Assembly (NCBI GenBank): GCA_021613375.1 | Contig: CM038711.1 | Span: forward strand, 19,825,694-19,889,693 | Source: Megaleporinus macrocephalus | Lineage: Eukaryota; Chordata; Actinopteri; Characiformes; Anostomidae | Reading direction: 5' to 3' | DNA length: 64,000 bases | In this document: positions 12,969-25,780 of the stretch, piece by piece | Layout of the letters: the number at the start of each line of letters is the position of its first letter | Numbering within the stretch: position 1 is the first letter of the stretch | Made by a program: the position numbers and the translations under genes | The notes under the pieces: model-generated | What the model saw: the letters and a program-made list of their open reading frames with translations, nothing else | Database searches by the model: none | Told to the model about the DNA's origin: nothing

Positions 12969-13894
12969 TAGAGATAGACCGATAAACGTTTTTAAGACCG
13001 ATTCCGATCACTGATCACCTTTTAACGCAATTGACCGATAGCCAATACCGATCAAGGGCGGGGCTATATGCCACAGCAGGGCTACATACAATTATTAGCG
13101 CAAGCAAGTCATGAAACATTATTATCATTTATCATTTTTAACGAGCCCATGTGAAACAGTATAATATTTTTAACTAAATTAGAAGTTGGTCTATGTGGGC
13201 GTAAACCGCTTGATACAGCTCCGGAAGAGCCACATCTGAAAAGTATTTCCTACTAGTAACGGCAGAGCGGGGATCCAGGTGGAATATTAAGTGGCAGAAC
13301 GCCACAGAACGTCTTCTACAGCCAAGAAGAGCTGCTTATCTAGCGCGTTAAACTCAATCACTCTGGCTGTGGTTCCTTTAGCTCACAGGCTGTTGGTGCT
13401 GCTGTACTGTTCGTACCGGTCAGATCTGGTCAGCACAGTGTTCTGGGTTGTTTGTTCTGTGCTAGCTGCGCGTGCTAGCTCTGCTGTTTGCTGATACTCA
13501 CTGTATTCAGCTGCGTGGTGTGCGCGCCGTGTCAGATTAGTAGTGTTAAATGTCTTTGTCTTGGTTCCCCAACGAGACATGTTCCCCAAGTTTACAGATG
13601 TTACAAACTGCCCTGGATGAGAGTCACATACACAGACAGACGACGTTTTCTATCCGCACATGAAAGGTTGTGTATTTCCACCTAGCGGTTCAGATAGGAA
13701 TTGCAGGGAGCTGGCCGGAGGGCTCCTCTTCCTGGATGAAACAGCTGGAAATACAGAAATTAGGCTCATTTGTTTAACGTCATCGTGGCTCTCGGGATCG
13801 GCTAAAATGGAGAAATATTGGCCGATCGCCGATCACATATTTTGATAAAAACCGTCTGATACCTATACATAGCCGATCGATCCTTCCATCTCTA
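12969..13894 (+). mobile_element. 926-bp hAT-like non-autonomous element, copy 1
   Basis: The element begins TAGAGATAGACCGAT and ends ATCCTTCCATCTCTA; the two ends match as inverted repeats at 12 of 15 positions. Both are followed inward by many GATCGG/CCGAT motifs. Flanking octamers CTGTTTAA (12961-12968) and CTGTTTAC (13895-13902) agree at seven of eight bases, as expected of a hAT 8-bp target duplication. No transposase is encoded; the short frames inside are not recognisable. A diverged relative lies at 52879-53582 in the opposite orientation. Confidence 0.8.
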
Positions 13895-13906
13895 CTGTTT
13901 ACATTT

Positions 13907-13925
13907 TATATATATATATATATAT
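13907..13925. repeat. (TA)n microsatellite
   Basis: A short pure TA run just outside the right target duplication of the hAT-like element. Confidence 0.9.
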
Positions 13926-14394
13926 TTCACGCTTCTCGCACTGTCTGTCTTAAGGGGAACTCAAGCCCCTCTTCACTTCTCCCCTGGTTGACCCAGTTGT
14001 GCTCTGGCAGTGCCCCTAAGTGTGACTGAGAGTTGAGAGTAGCTGAAGGAATATTAAAAAGGGCTTGGTAATAACCAGTAAGACCATTCAGCAGTTGTAT
14101 GCTGCTACACTACTCCAGCAGACTGTAGTGTGAACAGGTTTGTATTGTAACAGGGATCTAAAGAGCTTTTGAGACAATGCGTGCAGCATGCACTAATTAA
14201 GTCTGGTAGATACTGATGTGTTTAAAGGACAGAGGCAGCGTCCACAACCAAATTCTCTGTGTTCATCTCTGAAATGGCATGGATTCACAGAGACACTGCT
14301 CTGTCCAAGTGGCCGCTGAGCCACGTCTCTGTGGCAACGGATGGTTTCCTAGCAGCGCAACACAGCTTATGGAAAAATGAATGAAAACCTAACC

Positions 14395-14850
14395 AGAGAG
14401 AGAGAAAACGAGAAGTGGGGGCTGGCAGTGAGAGGGAGAGAGAGAGAGAAAGATGGGGGGGCAGTGAGAGAAGAGTGACAGAGATTGAAGAGACAGAAAG
14501 AAAATGCAAAGGAAGAGGAGAAGGAAATAAGAGAGAGGGGAGAGAGAGAGACATTGAAACAGTGAGATTGAGAGAAAGAAAAAAAGGAAAGATGAAGAGA
14601 GGAGAGGTAGAGAGAGAATAGGCAAAGAGAATAAGAGAAATAGACAAGCAAGAGAGGGAGACAGAATAAGAGAGAGCAAGACAGATAGAGAAAGCGAGAG
14701 AGACTGGCCAGTCTGAAAGGGAAAAAAAGACATTCACAGCTTTTTGTAACAGAGGAAACAATCTGATGCATCCCAAATTTCTAGACAAATGGAGTGAGAA
14801 AGAGACAAAGAGAGGGCGGGAGAGAGACAGAGAGAGAAATAAAGGAGAGC
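14395..14850. repeat. Long purine (GA-rich) tract
   Basis: About 450 bp of imperfect GAGA, GAAA and GGAG units on the plus strand. The minus-strand frames of up to 167 codons, rich in Ser, Leu, Phe and Pro, are low-complexity artefacts. Confidence 0.9.
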
Positions 14851-15093
14851 TAATGAGTGCAATTACATATGTACATACTCAGAGAGCGCCTGAGTCGGTA
14901 AGGAGCTCCTGAATTCAGAGACGTTCTAAATATAAGAGTGAAGAGGGTGACTGCTTTAGCCTGACTCTGATAACAGCTGTTAAAATAAGAGCTGCTGAAT
15001 TAGATTCTCTTATTGTAATAGCTTGACTGAAGAGAAAGTAACACACTGTTCTACTACTCAAAGCATTTAAGTTCACCTATAAATATATCATAT

Positions 15094-15095
<2 letters not shown>

Positions 15096-15137
<42 letters not shown>
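15096..15137. repeat. (CA)21 microsatellite, left arm of a CA/TG inverted pair
   Basis: Pure CA repeats, followed 55 bases later by a pure TG tract (15193-15244) that is its reverse complement. Confidence 0.95.
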
Positions 15138-15139
<2 letters not shown>

Positions 15140-15190
15140 GTGGGACAGGAGCATGAACCAAAACACTCACAATGAATTATCAGTAAGTAC

Positions 15191-15192
<2 letters not shown>

Positions 15193-15244
<52 letters not shown>
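15193..15244. repeat. (TG)26 microsatellite, right arm of a CA/TG inverted pair
   Basis: Pure TG repeats facing the CA tract at 15096-15137. The two arms could pair into a stem of about 42 bp with a loop of about 55 bases. Confidence 0.95.
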
Positions 15245-15247
<3 letters not shown>

Positions 15248-15342
15248 ATGTGTGTCTGTCTGTCTGCATGTGTTTGCATTTATCAATTGTTGTACGCCTG
15301 CTTGTTTATGTTTGTTCTTCCACATGTGTGTATATGTGTACA

Positions 15343-15360
15343 CCCCCCCCCCCCTCCCCC
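15343..15360. repeat. Poly-C tract
   Basis: A C12 run, one T, then C5: nearly homopolymeric, and a likely site of sequencing error. Confidence 0.9.
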
Positions 15361-16225
15361 CGCAGTAGCATGAAGTTCTCAGACAGACTAAATTAAACAC
15401 AGCCACTCGCGGCTGCATGCCTTTCCTGACTCCCTCTCTGGATGAAGCAGTTACAAATCACTTTTCTAATGTCCCTTTTAAAAAACGCAAAGCTCTGACT
15501 GGTTTCCACTGTGCAATCCTAGCTATTGAGTTCAGTGATCTATAAACCAGTAGTTTAGTAGGCTAAGATTATGAGCACGAGGCTGCACGTCTCCACTCAA
15601 TTCAAGGGATTACAGGGTTTAGGATTAGAGCAGTTTCCTGGTTTGGGGTGATAGTTATGGATTGGTGGAGCTGCATCTGGAGAACGGAGGATCTTTGGTT
15701 GCTGTGATACCAGAAGCAACCCCTTCAGTTGTTTTCCCTAATGCCTTTGTCTAATTGTGCTTTTGGGAATAATAAAGGGTTTGTTCATTTGGAATAATGG
15801 CATTAGCAGATGACATAGGCTGAGATCGGCGAGAAGGCCTTGAGTGACAGAATACTGTCTGTAGGGCTACAACAAGGGATGCACAATGATTTTAGATGCT
15901 GATACCTTAAGTGACCAGTTCTTCAAACTAGTATTTCTAAATGTATATTACTACAATGTGTAACCATATCGCTGAAAGTTATACTGCTGTGTATAACATA
16001 TTGGTAATGATATCCCTCTCTGCCAATTAATGCCAGCGTTACAGAGAAATTCAGGTGTAACCTAGATACTGACAATTCATAAATGTTCATGACTTTGGCA
16101 GATACAATAACAGAAAACATAAAATATGTCATATTAGCCCAGAATTCTCATACCAGTGAATCTCCAGCTATGATGAGATCGAGTTTGAAGGAGTGTATAT
16201 GTGTGCATTAGAAAACAACTCTGAG

Positions 16226-16330
16226 GGGGAGGGGAGAGAGAGAGAGAGAGGACGGGAGGGAGTTGGAGAGGGAGAGAGGGAGGGGGGGAGAGTGAGAGAG
16301 AGCGAGAAAGAGAGCACGCGAGAGAGACTC
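16226..16330. repeat. GA-rich tract
   Basis: Imperfect GAGA and GGGA units on the plus strand, the source of Ser/Pro-rich antisense frames. Confidence 0.9.
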
Positions 16331-17679
16331 TTGGAAGAATGGCTGCGGGCTCAGCTCTCTGTGCAGTAAATGGTTTGAAAGCAGCTCTGTACCAGTTGCC
16401 TGACGGACCAGGCACTTTCCGACCACATCCTCCCCCCTCCGCACCCCTTCATCTTTACTCCTTTTCTCCTCTTTTTCTCCTAATTCTCCATCCCCCGCTC
16501 TACTCCCTCCACCACCACCCCTTGCAAGCCCATTACTGGCATTCAGCTTTGCTCTATTCAGCTCTTCACCCTCTTTCTTTCTTTTCAGCTCTTCCCCACT
16601 GCACACTGCAGTGCTGAGGGCCACAGAGGACATACAGAATTGAGCGCATCAGTCCAGAGCCACTGGCAAGGGCCATATACGCACCCCCACCCCACAAGCA
16701 CACAAACCCGTGTGGCTATTCAGTCTCAGAAGCTCCGAACCACATAGTAGCCCTTTGCATGGGTGATGATGAGAAGCCGCACATGAGCTAACACTAACAC
16801 ACACACGTACACGTACGCACTCTTGCCTGTACAGAAAGGCTGATTAGCGTCTGCATGAGAGCACATGTACAGATCATGCCTGCCCACAAGCCACAAACAA
16901 CCACACATGCACATAATGGCCCACTGTGATGGAAAAGCAGAAAGTACACCATCAGACACGCATGTCGCTTAGTAGTAAGCAAAGAAGTAAGACTTGCTAC
17001 AGTTTTACTATCACCAACATCACATGAAGACAAATGCAGGTTCACTGGATAGTAATCAAGCCACTGTGTATGACTAAAAGCAGAAAATAAACATTCCCCT
17101 TTAAAACTGGGGTACACTCCCACTGAGGTACACTCACTACAAGGTTTTAAGCCCAGTAAAGTCCAAATCTGTCCTGATCTTCCAACCCTAACCTTTTTTT
17201 AAACTCTCCAGTCCTGCAGTAAGAGATGGGCAGTGACGTAATTAAACTAGTGATTCATGCTGAAAAAGGCAAAGCGTATACACCCTATGTGTGCAGTGGA
17301 CCATGGAAATAGAGGCGCTGCTCGCTGAACACAGGCAAATAAGTGTAATGTTTATAATGCATGCACCCAGACGTCAAAGCACTCTCTTTACAACGTCAAG
17401 CCAGCTGACAGGCTGTAGTAGAATAGTCTTCCAGCTCTCACTGCGATGTCTACATTTCTAAACCCCATTATGTTTTATATACATGTGTATGTGTGTGTGC
17501 ATTGCACAACTACAACAGCATACCACCTCGAACGCAAACATCTGCAAGCAAAAAGACAGACACCCTTCTCTGTGTTCTGAGAGAGAGAGAGAAAGAGTGA
17601 TAGAGCGAACCAATAAAATATTACACTAGTGTGTTGAAGTGTACAACAAAAAGAACACACAGACACACAGACACACAGT

Positions 17680-17708
<29 letters not shown>
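17680..17708. repeat. (CA)n microsatellite
   Basis: A pure CA run preceded by interrupted ACAG units from about 17654. Confidence 0.95.
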
Positions 17709-17711
<3 letters not shown>

Positions 17712-18409
17712 ACCTCTTTTTTGAGCAAATGGGCAAAATTACAACTTACAAAGACATCAGAACTACAAGCGCACTGTTTGTGCACTGAAAGGCTGAGAAA
17801 CTGTCAGCATTGCCTCAACAGCCTTTTCTATAAAGGCTAAGCATACACATCATATTTTTTATTAATTATTAATTGTGTATCTGAATGCCTGGTAATTGGT
17901 CTTTTGGTTAAATGGTTCAGTTTCTCATCTCGGTGTTAATGAACCCCACTAACGATCATTGGCTAGCTATACAAGGAATTTGCCAAAATGTCCCAATCCC
18001 TGCAAACAACCGATGCGTTCCTGCTCAACAGCAGAACGATTTTGAGGGAAAAGTGTTTCTCAAAATCCAAAACTTTTCAAGTCTTTGGAACTGTAATAAC
18101 AGTTTTCCTCCACTGCAGAAGAAATATTCAAACAGGGCTTTTACCCCACAACAAAAAGCTGTGGAGACACATGGGTCATTACAGCAGGACAATAGAGAGA
18201 ACACAGTCTGGAAACCATAACACTGACTAAAGGAGAAAACTGAGAACTGCAAAGAGAAAATGACAGCTGGAGAGTGAGTTCCAGTGAATGAAAAGTAAAC
18301 AGAATGTTCCAGTGAACTACATAAATGGAGGGCGACTAGATGCAGAATGAGAAAGAGGACCTTAGAAGGGTCAAAATATCTGGAGAACGAGAGACTAAGC
18401 GAAGCAACC

Positions 18410-18450
18410 AAAGAGAGCGAGAGAGCAAGTGAGAGAGAGAGAAAGATATT
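18410..18450. repeat. Short GA-rich tract
   Basis: Imperfect GAGAGAGC and GAGAGAAAG units. Confidence 0.8.
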
Positions 18451-21380
18451 ACGGAAGAACAGTCCATTAAGAGTCCAGACACGTTGGGGCCGTCTACTTA
18501 TGTCATCTTGCACTAACCTACCCCTCCTCTCTCCCTCTCTCACTCTCTCTCTAATCAATAGAGAAGCACTTAGGGGGCCCAAGCATGGAGAGGTGGGCAG
18601 GGGCCTGCTCATTAGGGCCTGTAATGGGCCTAGCAAAGGGAGTGCTCATACACTTCTGCTGTTGCATTCACATGCAGACCTCATCACCTCCCATTTCAAC
18701 GAGAAGAGAACACACATATTCACATAAAACGCAGGGCGATTTAAATTAGCACTTCATTTAACTGTGTCCTAGAGTGCTGGAGCTAGCGGTGATATTATTC
18801 CAAGGGCTAAATATCTTTATGAAAGAAATTTCCAGATTTTAAAGGGTTTTTGAAAATGCTAAGCTGGCTAATGATCATTTTTAGCCAGTTCAAGACAAAC
18901 TTCTTGCAGCCCAAGAGTATACCAACACTGTATGGAGCATTCCTTAATCGAGACAGATGTTCCTAATACCTAAAGAATCTGTCACACTACCATCAGCTAG
19001 CTCTCTAGAACTTAGAGGACCACACCGGAGAGACAACTGCAGAACGTGGTTGGATCCCAAACCGCCATGACGGAATGTTCTGTACTTCTTTAAGAGAAGA
19101 ACCAGGCACTCAAGGGAAGTTCATAGTTTTATGCATGTTCGCAAGTCTGCTGCTAATCTCAGGGCTAACTCAGATGTATGTGGGGCTTATCCCGCTGGAA
19201 CGACCAACGTTCCATCCCTTTCTCCCTCTCTCTAGAGTGAGACCCATTTTGAGGCTAAATAATTCATCCGCAGACAGATGCAGCTTTTTACTGAGTAAAT
19301 AATTGAAAGTGTGATGTGGGCTTGGTGGTGCTGGGGGGAGGGCGGCTCCTGACAAACACCAGTGGATAGCATCACTTAAAAGGGGACAGAGATGCAGGAC
19401 TGGCCTGTTATACCAGTGCAAAATTTAATATGATGCCGTCCTACAATGTGTATTTTACCATATTATGAATATTACAATAATAAAGACCAAAAATAATATG
19501 AGCTTGAATATATTAATTAAGCACACCCCAAAGGTTATAGCCCATCAACCAAAAAACCCAGCCAACAGCGTCCTGTGGGCAGCGTCCTGTGACCACTGGT
19601 ATAGACTAGAGGATGACAACACAAACACACAAAGTGCTGCAACAGATAAGCTATTGCATCTTGACTTTTACAAAACAGACCAAGAAAGCATGAGTGTCTA
19701 ATAGAGTGTACAGTGTTTACTGCTGTGTCTGATCCACTCGTATCAGTGCAACACACACCATGTCCGTGTTGGTTATATAACTGGATAAGGTAGACAAAAG
19801 AAGGTATTTTAAGATTTATATTCAGCTGTTCAGGTTTTTCCAGGAGTGGTAAGTTATTTAATGATTAAGAATATACTAAAGGCCTTCAAATCAAGGTCCT
19901 AGATTTATTAAACTGTTGATGCAACTAACTGGCCACATACTGCCTCGCCAGTGGTTACAAAATTCAGGACTGGAAACTAAATTCAGGGTTTAGATTTGAA
20001 GGCCTATATGATACACTGTAATTATCTTCTTTTTTAGTAATTTAATCATTTAAAAGGTTTTACAGCTTTCTCTGACATTAACCAATGATCTACAACCCCA
20101 TTAACAACTCTATTAATGTCTAAAATATCTTTTTTTAAAATATATAATTCCTAATAATTAGTTGAAATTTGTTGTAAAGTATCATCATAATGCTTTTGCC
20201 GTATATATCATGGAAAATATCAAGACAGAATCAACTGTAGCTCCGGGAAACTACAGACTAAGAGGTGTCCAAAAGGGTGTGGTCTACTTCGCCAGTTTGA
20301 CCAAATCAGCTCTCCGATGATGCAGATGCAGTTTTCTGTTTTTAAAGGCTTCCTCTCAAACTACTGTCGGAGAAGAATAGCAGCACGGTGGTTCAGATGA
20401 AGGGTGTTTCCTAGTCAAACCATGTTGATGCAACTGCATGGGCTCAAGGGCTTTGGGTTGTGAGTCACAATGATGGGTACACGTAAGTGTATGTGCGTGT
20501 GAGCGTGAGTATAAACATAACCATGCACACAGGGCAACACGCCCACATACATAATATTCAGGCATACTTATTTTCTCTCTCCGTCTCTGCATTCTCTAAC
20601 TCACCCACACAAACACAGCAACATGCAGGAGCTACATTCTTCATGAACTTGCATGGTCACAACAGCCCTGACGAAAGACCACATTAACCATGATGCAACA
20701 CCAAGCATCATACGTTTCGTTCCAGACTCCATTGCTCGGAGCTTGAAAGTGACTATGAAATGACTGTCCCGACGGCATTCATCTTATTAACAGCAGAATT
20801 TCCCATAAAGCTGGACTTTTCATGGTGGCACAGGGAGCAGCAAGCCGGTCTGTGCAATACAGCAAAGATAACATAGAGAACACTAAGACTTCATTTACTG
20901 ATGAAGGAAACGGAGACAGTGTACATGAAAGGCAGCCTGATCCAGTTCATCGCATCACAGCTGATCGTCTTTTGCTCCAGGACTGATTTTATTTACTTTG
21001 CATTAACTACCACTGACCTGAAATCCAAATTACAGCGCAGTTCCAGAACAGATATAGAACGCAAAAAAAAGTACTTAAAATATTCATTTCATGATGGAGG
21101 AAGAAAATGAGATTCCTTGAAGGTCACCCACTCCCTCCTCCTTTCTCCGTACTCAATCTACTACTTAAGGCCATATTCGCCTCGCACAAGATGTGCTTGT
21201 AAGATGGGGTATACGAACACTACCAACTGTTACGTCTATTTCAGCTGAAAGGGAAAGAAAACCAATTAAACAATAAAGATTAAATAGCTACATATTTATA
21301 CATGACTTACAGCAACGTAATATGACAGTAAACAGCTGAATTTAATGTAACACAAACTAAAGCTGTCATTTGTTCTAAAT

Positions 21381-22337
21381 CATTGGTTCCCAACCTTTTG
21401 CAACCCAAGGCCCATTTAACCCACCCCAAAACTTTCCACGGCCCCCGAGAATATTTTTTATTGCCGTTTAAAACCAAATACAAATACTTTTTGTCACTCA
21501 CCTAATGAGATGGCTGATGTTGTTTGCCAGCTAACAAGTGGTGGATGTCAGGTTGAAGTGCAGAAAGTTGCTAACGGAGGTCTGGCTCAACATTAGGCCT
21601 ATTCCTGTATTTGGTCCAGCCTTTGCTATAAGCTGCGTAGGAAGCACGGTAGGAAGCCTCAACAGCTTTAGCATTATCAGTCCCAGAGCAAGCCGATTCA
21701 AGGGTCTTCTTTAAGTTTGCTTTGGTCTTCTTTAAGTTTGTTCTTCAAAAATTCCACAGGTTTAGACGCATACTCGCTGTGCTTAGTCTCCAAATGTCCA
21801 CATAACTTGGTTGGCTTCAACACTTCATTTGCCAAGACCTCCAAACACACAGCTCAGAGTGGTAACGGCTCGTTTTCTGTTCCTGTGCACGTGAAGTCTA
21901 GCGCTAGGTACTCACTACTGTATTTTCTTCTTTTCCATTTATGCTTGCTTTTCTCTCAGTAAGAGAGAAAAGCAGTGGCTGCTTCACTTGTAGATTGTCC
22001 AGCTTCAGGGTCTTTTGCTGTCAAAGACCCTGTTTTTAACCATTTATCCATGATGTGTACACAAGACAACAATTTCATTCAGACTGAAGTAGCTAACTAA
22101 CTAGCTAGTTAATCCACTAGCTAGCGCTGCGTGTCATGTGACTGTACTACGCCAAACCAATGAACAAACTCAAACTAAACACGTTTTGTTTTGCAAACAA
22201 ACGAACTAAATACGCTGAACTATCTACTTATTGGAGGAAAAAATACTTGCCAAAAAAAAAAAATAAATAAAATAAAACAATTTTTGGCCTACGGCTCCCT
22301 TGCAGTACATCTGCGGTCCACAGGTTGAAAACCACTG
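21381..22337 (-). mobile_element. Charlie-like hAT element with intact 8-bp target duplication
   Basis: Inverted ends CATTGGTTCCCAACC (left) and GGTTGAAAACCACTG (right) are the CAGNGGTTNTCAACC terminus of Charlie-type hAT transposons. They are flanked by identical octamers TTCTAAAT at 21373-21380 and 22338-22345. At 957 bp it is an internally deleted copy: it keeps only the N-terminal part of a transposase gene, on the minus strand (21590-22051), and lacks the catalytic and dimerisation domains. Confidence 0.9.
21590..22051 (-). pseudogene. Broken hAT transposase, N-terminal BED-type zinc finger part (ZBED5/SCAND3-like)
   Basis: The minus strand starts MDKWLKTGSLTAKDPEAG, typical of ZBED5/SCAND3/FAM200-type hAT proteins, and runs to a stop after AFLSY. 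The same reading frame resumes as KWKRRKYSSEYLALDFTCTG, then ENEPLPL, a TGA where the first zinc-binding Cys is expected, then AVCLEVLANEVLKPTKL, then HLETKHSEYASKPVEFLKNK. The HxxxKH end of the finger is kept but the first Cys is lost. A 20-bp tandem duplication (about 21704-21740) produces the repeated KLKEDP/KLKEDQ stretch. Further on, AKAVEASYRASYAAYSKG matches the next conserved block. At least three stops or shifts make it non-functional. Confidence 0.8.
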
Positions 22338-23536
22338 TTCTAAATGATATATTTTTTAAATAGAAAAGTATAACATGCTTTGTTCATCCTGTCATTTCTG
22401 AAGATCAACCCTGAATACCCCACCATTTCATCATAGGTGTTTAGGTGTTGTTCCATTACCTAATTGTTTGTACAAGTCACAAAATTTGCATTTATATTAT
22501 CTGAATGTCCCTCCTGGTGGCTGTAATATGGGATGATTGTGAGATATGTAAATAACAAAAGAACAGTCTTCACATGAGAGGGTTATTTTAAACATGGTGC
22601 TACAACTAGATTCCCTTAGGAAATAATGATTGTTCACATGTTCCGATCATAAATTCAAAACAGGTTACATCTATGCTATAGATGTAATGTACATAAAATA
22701 TATAGATATATGTTTATTATGCTAATATATGCTGTTCTATTTGGTCAAAAACAGATTTGTGACATTAAACACTTTTTTTGCAACTTGAATTTAATGTGAA
22801 CACTACATGTCAGAATATTTTGTATGGCAATATAGTATCAGTCTTTTATAAATTCCAAATACAACGTAAATATTCGGCATTAGAATAATCCACCTGTGAA
22901 ATAAGTTGTACCATTTGCACTCACTCTACTTTTCACTTGTAGGAAAAAGTTCAGAATTATTTTTTAACAGAGATGTGTACGTTGCTTGCATATAAACTTA
23001 TAATCCTGCTTAAATACTTTTAAAATGATTTAAAGGATCCACTTTTTTCCCTATGTTGCAAATGAGTACTAGATTTTACATACTTTAAACATAACTGGAT
23101 TATTTCAAGCACTTGTATTCTGCTCTGTCGACCCTACAGTATAATTCTCCACTCTGCAGTAAAACCCATAGTATATAATTTATCATGTATATACACACAC
23201 ACTGTGTCAAGACAACATCTATATATAGAGCTAGGGTATGATTTATACGTCCCTCTTGCACTGAAAACAGAGGGCTGGATGAGTTTGAACTCCCAAAGCA
23301 GTGAGGCTGGAGGGCCAGGGTGATGAGTAAGGTAGATGCAGGGCAAGTGTAGAGTACGTATTGATTTCAGAAGCGGATTACAGAGCAGGCGGTGAAGGAG
23401 AGAGGCGTGGCCCTGATCTGCCCCTGTGGCGGCCCCGGCTCACGCTGCCGTTTGCTCCTAACCTTCAATTAGCGGCCACTGGCAGCGCCGGGCACTGATT
23501 AAGCGCTAAATGCCAGCACACTGCACCACGTACGCA

Positions 23537-23559
23537 TGCACACACACACACACACACAC
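23537..23559. repeat. (CA)n microsatellite
   Basis: A short CA run next to CGCGCA; a second short run lies at about 23662-23680. Confidence 0.9.
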
Positions 23560-25754
23560 GCGCACAGGGGCTACCTCAGGCCCTGCATTATTGAAGAGCA
23601 GCACCACTAATTACAGTGAGGAGAACTCACAGACAGCAGGGAGGGAACACACACCTGGACGACACACACACACACACACAAACACACATATATATCTAAC
23701 TGTACAGTCATAAATATCAAACACACCCACACATACACACCCACAGCAAAACATTCATTTGAAAAGAAAGAATAAAATGACGGCATACAAGCCTTATGGA
23801 AATGCTAAGGTCTCCCCATTCGGTCCACAGCATTTACCAGACTCGAACACAGGCCTGTTTCTGATGATAACAGCCTGCAATGATGGTAGATTGACTTGTT
23901 TCAATAAGATACTAGTATTCCCACAAGTGAACATAACTGAGATTATAAGCATGCTGAGTGAATTGATATCTTACATTAACCCCACATTTACTGCACTCAA
24001 CACAGAGGAGAGGTTCTGTAAACACACCTGGTTAGCGCTGCAGCTGCCTATATGCACAGTGGACATTTAATGACATCCTCAGGGCAGAGTATCAGGTTTC
24101 AGACTGACAGAACAGATTCAGGTGACTACAACTATGCCTCAGTTCAGCAATTCTATTCTTTCTGATAATGTTATGTTAGCTATGAAGTCACAAGTTTCAC
24201 ATCTGTATTATTAAGATGACATGTCTCACGCTCATGTGCGTGCACACACGTTTGTTTTACTTTATTTGTGAGGAAATCCATACTTTTCTATTGTTTTTTT
24301 TTTGTTTTTATTATCAGTGTCGCTAAATAATACTAACCCACAATGAAACATAGCCATAACCTTAACCTCAGTTTCCAAAGGGATGTTCTTCTGCTCTATT
24401 ATATGTTCCAGAGAGTGATGTGTGGTGAAAACAGCAACATCTCATGTTGTCATATGCTTTGTAAGGACATAAAAACAGACATGTCAGGTGGTGTAAGAAG
24501 CAAGTGGAGTTCAAAATGCACCGATCCAACACAGCGGGTATATATTCAGTTCAGTTAGTTTGCAGTGAGGATAGCAGTAGGTGCAGAGCTACCCTTCAAC
24601 ACCGTAAATACATTTAAATTAATGCAGAATATAAAATGGCACTTGACTGAACTAAATGGGTTTAGTTTCGATAGATTATATTATTGTGTGCAAGTTTTTA
24701 ATCAGTGAAAGTAGATTAATCTTAATTAATTGATAATTTTCTATTTTGTTTATTTACTGTTCATCTTTAATAAAGCAAAAGTATATCAGATTACTTAACT
24801 AATCACTGCAATCACTGGTACAATACTCGATTCCTAATATAATCAGCAGCTGAAGCCCTCTGTCGGCACCACATCAAGTGACCGTCTCAAAATTACCAGA
24901 CAAAGATGTGGCCATCATTATTTGAAAATTCATAGCCGTCAACCCCATCTCCCATCACACCTCCCCAACATAGCTTATGCTTTCACTGCAGTTATTTTCC
25001 AAACGTTTACTCAAATAAGAGGACTCTGTTACCAGTACACGCCTACTTCAACCAGACCTGTACACTCATGCACTGAATAACCTGTATAAATTATGTGAGC
25101 CTCAAATTCTATTGGTTCAGATTTAGGGGGCTGTGTCTGCTCCTTCTCTATGGTGCTATAGCTCACTCTAGCCTCAGTAAATCTGTGTGTGCGCCTGTGT
25201 GGACTCTGGCCTGGGAGATTTAAGCAGAGTCCTGGGCTATATCTCACTGCCCAGCAGATCAGAAGAGAGAGAGAGAGAGAAGAGGAGGGGGGTGGGGCAG
25301 CCTCTGCAAAAGACTGACTCAGTTTCTTCATTACCCACAGCAGCAAAAGGCCACGGACCATTAAAGCTCAACAAAATGAAACTCGCAGGCTGATATACAC
25401 ACAAACCAAAAATGCACGCTCAGCCAAACAGACAGCCCAAGTCCACATTTTATCCATCCTCTTCCTTCTGTCACGTCTACTTTTCTAACGTGTGCACAGT
25501 TTCTGGATGTGCTGCAAGTCTGAAAGGTGCAGTCAACAAAGGCACAGTAGGAAAGAGGTTATTCGTTCAGTGTGTACACTTTCGCCCACTTCAACTCATT
25601 AAATAATTTCAAAACCAAAAACATTAAAGCAGCGCTTGCTCAACTGTTTTACTCCCGACAACGGAGCGAGCTAAAGTTAGCTTTGGGAAGTTTAAAGGCT
25701 AAGACCAATCATCTGTTCTCCATAAAAGTCTGCTAGAAAATACTGCGTGCGCAC

Positions 25755-25780
25755 ACACATACACACACACACACACACAG
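25755..25780. repeat. (CA)n microsatellite
   Basis: An almost pure CA run ending at CAGTGTGAG. Confidence 0.9.

Noticed and set aside
14285..14788. 167-codon minus-strand Ser/Leu/Phe-rich frame
   Set aside because: Translation of a GA/CT low-complexity tract.
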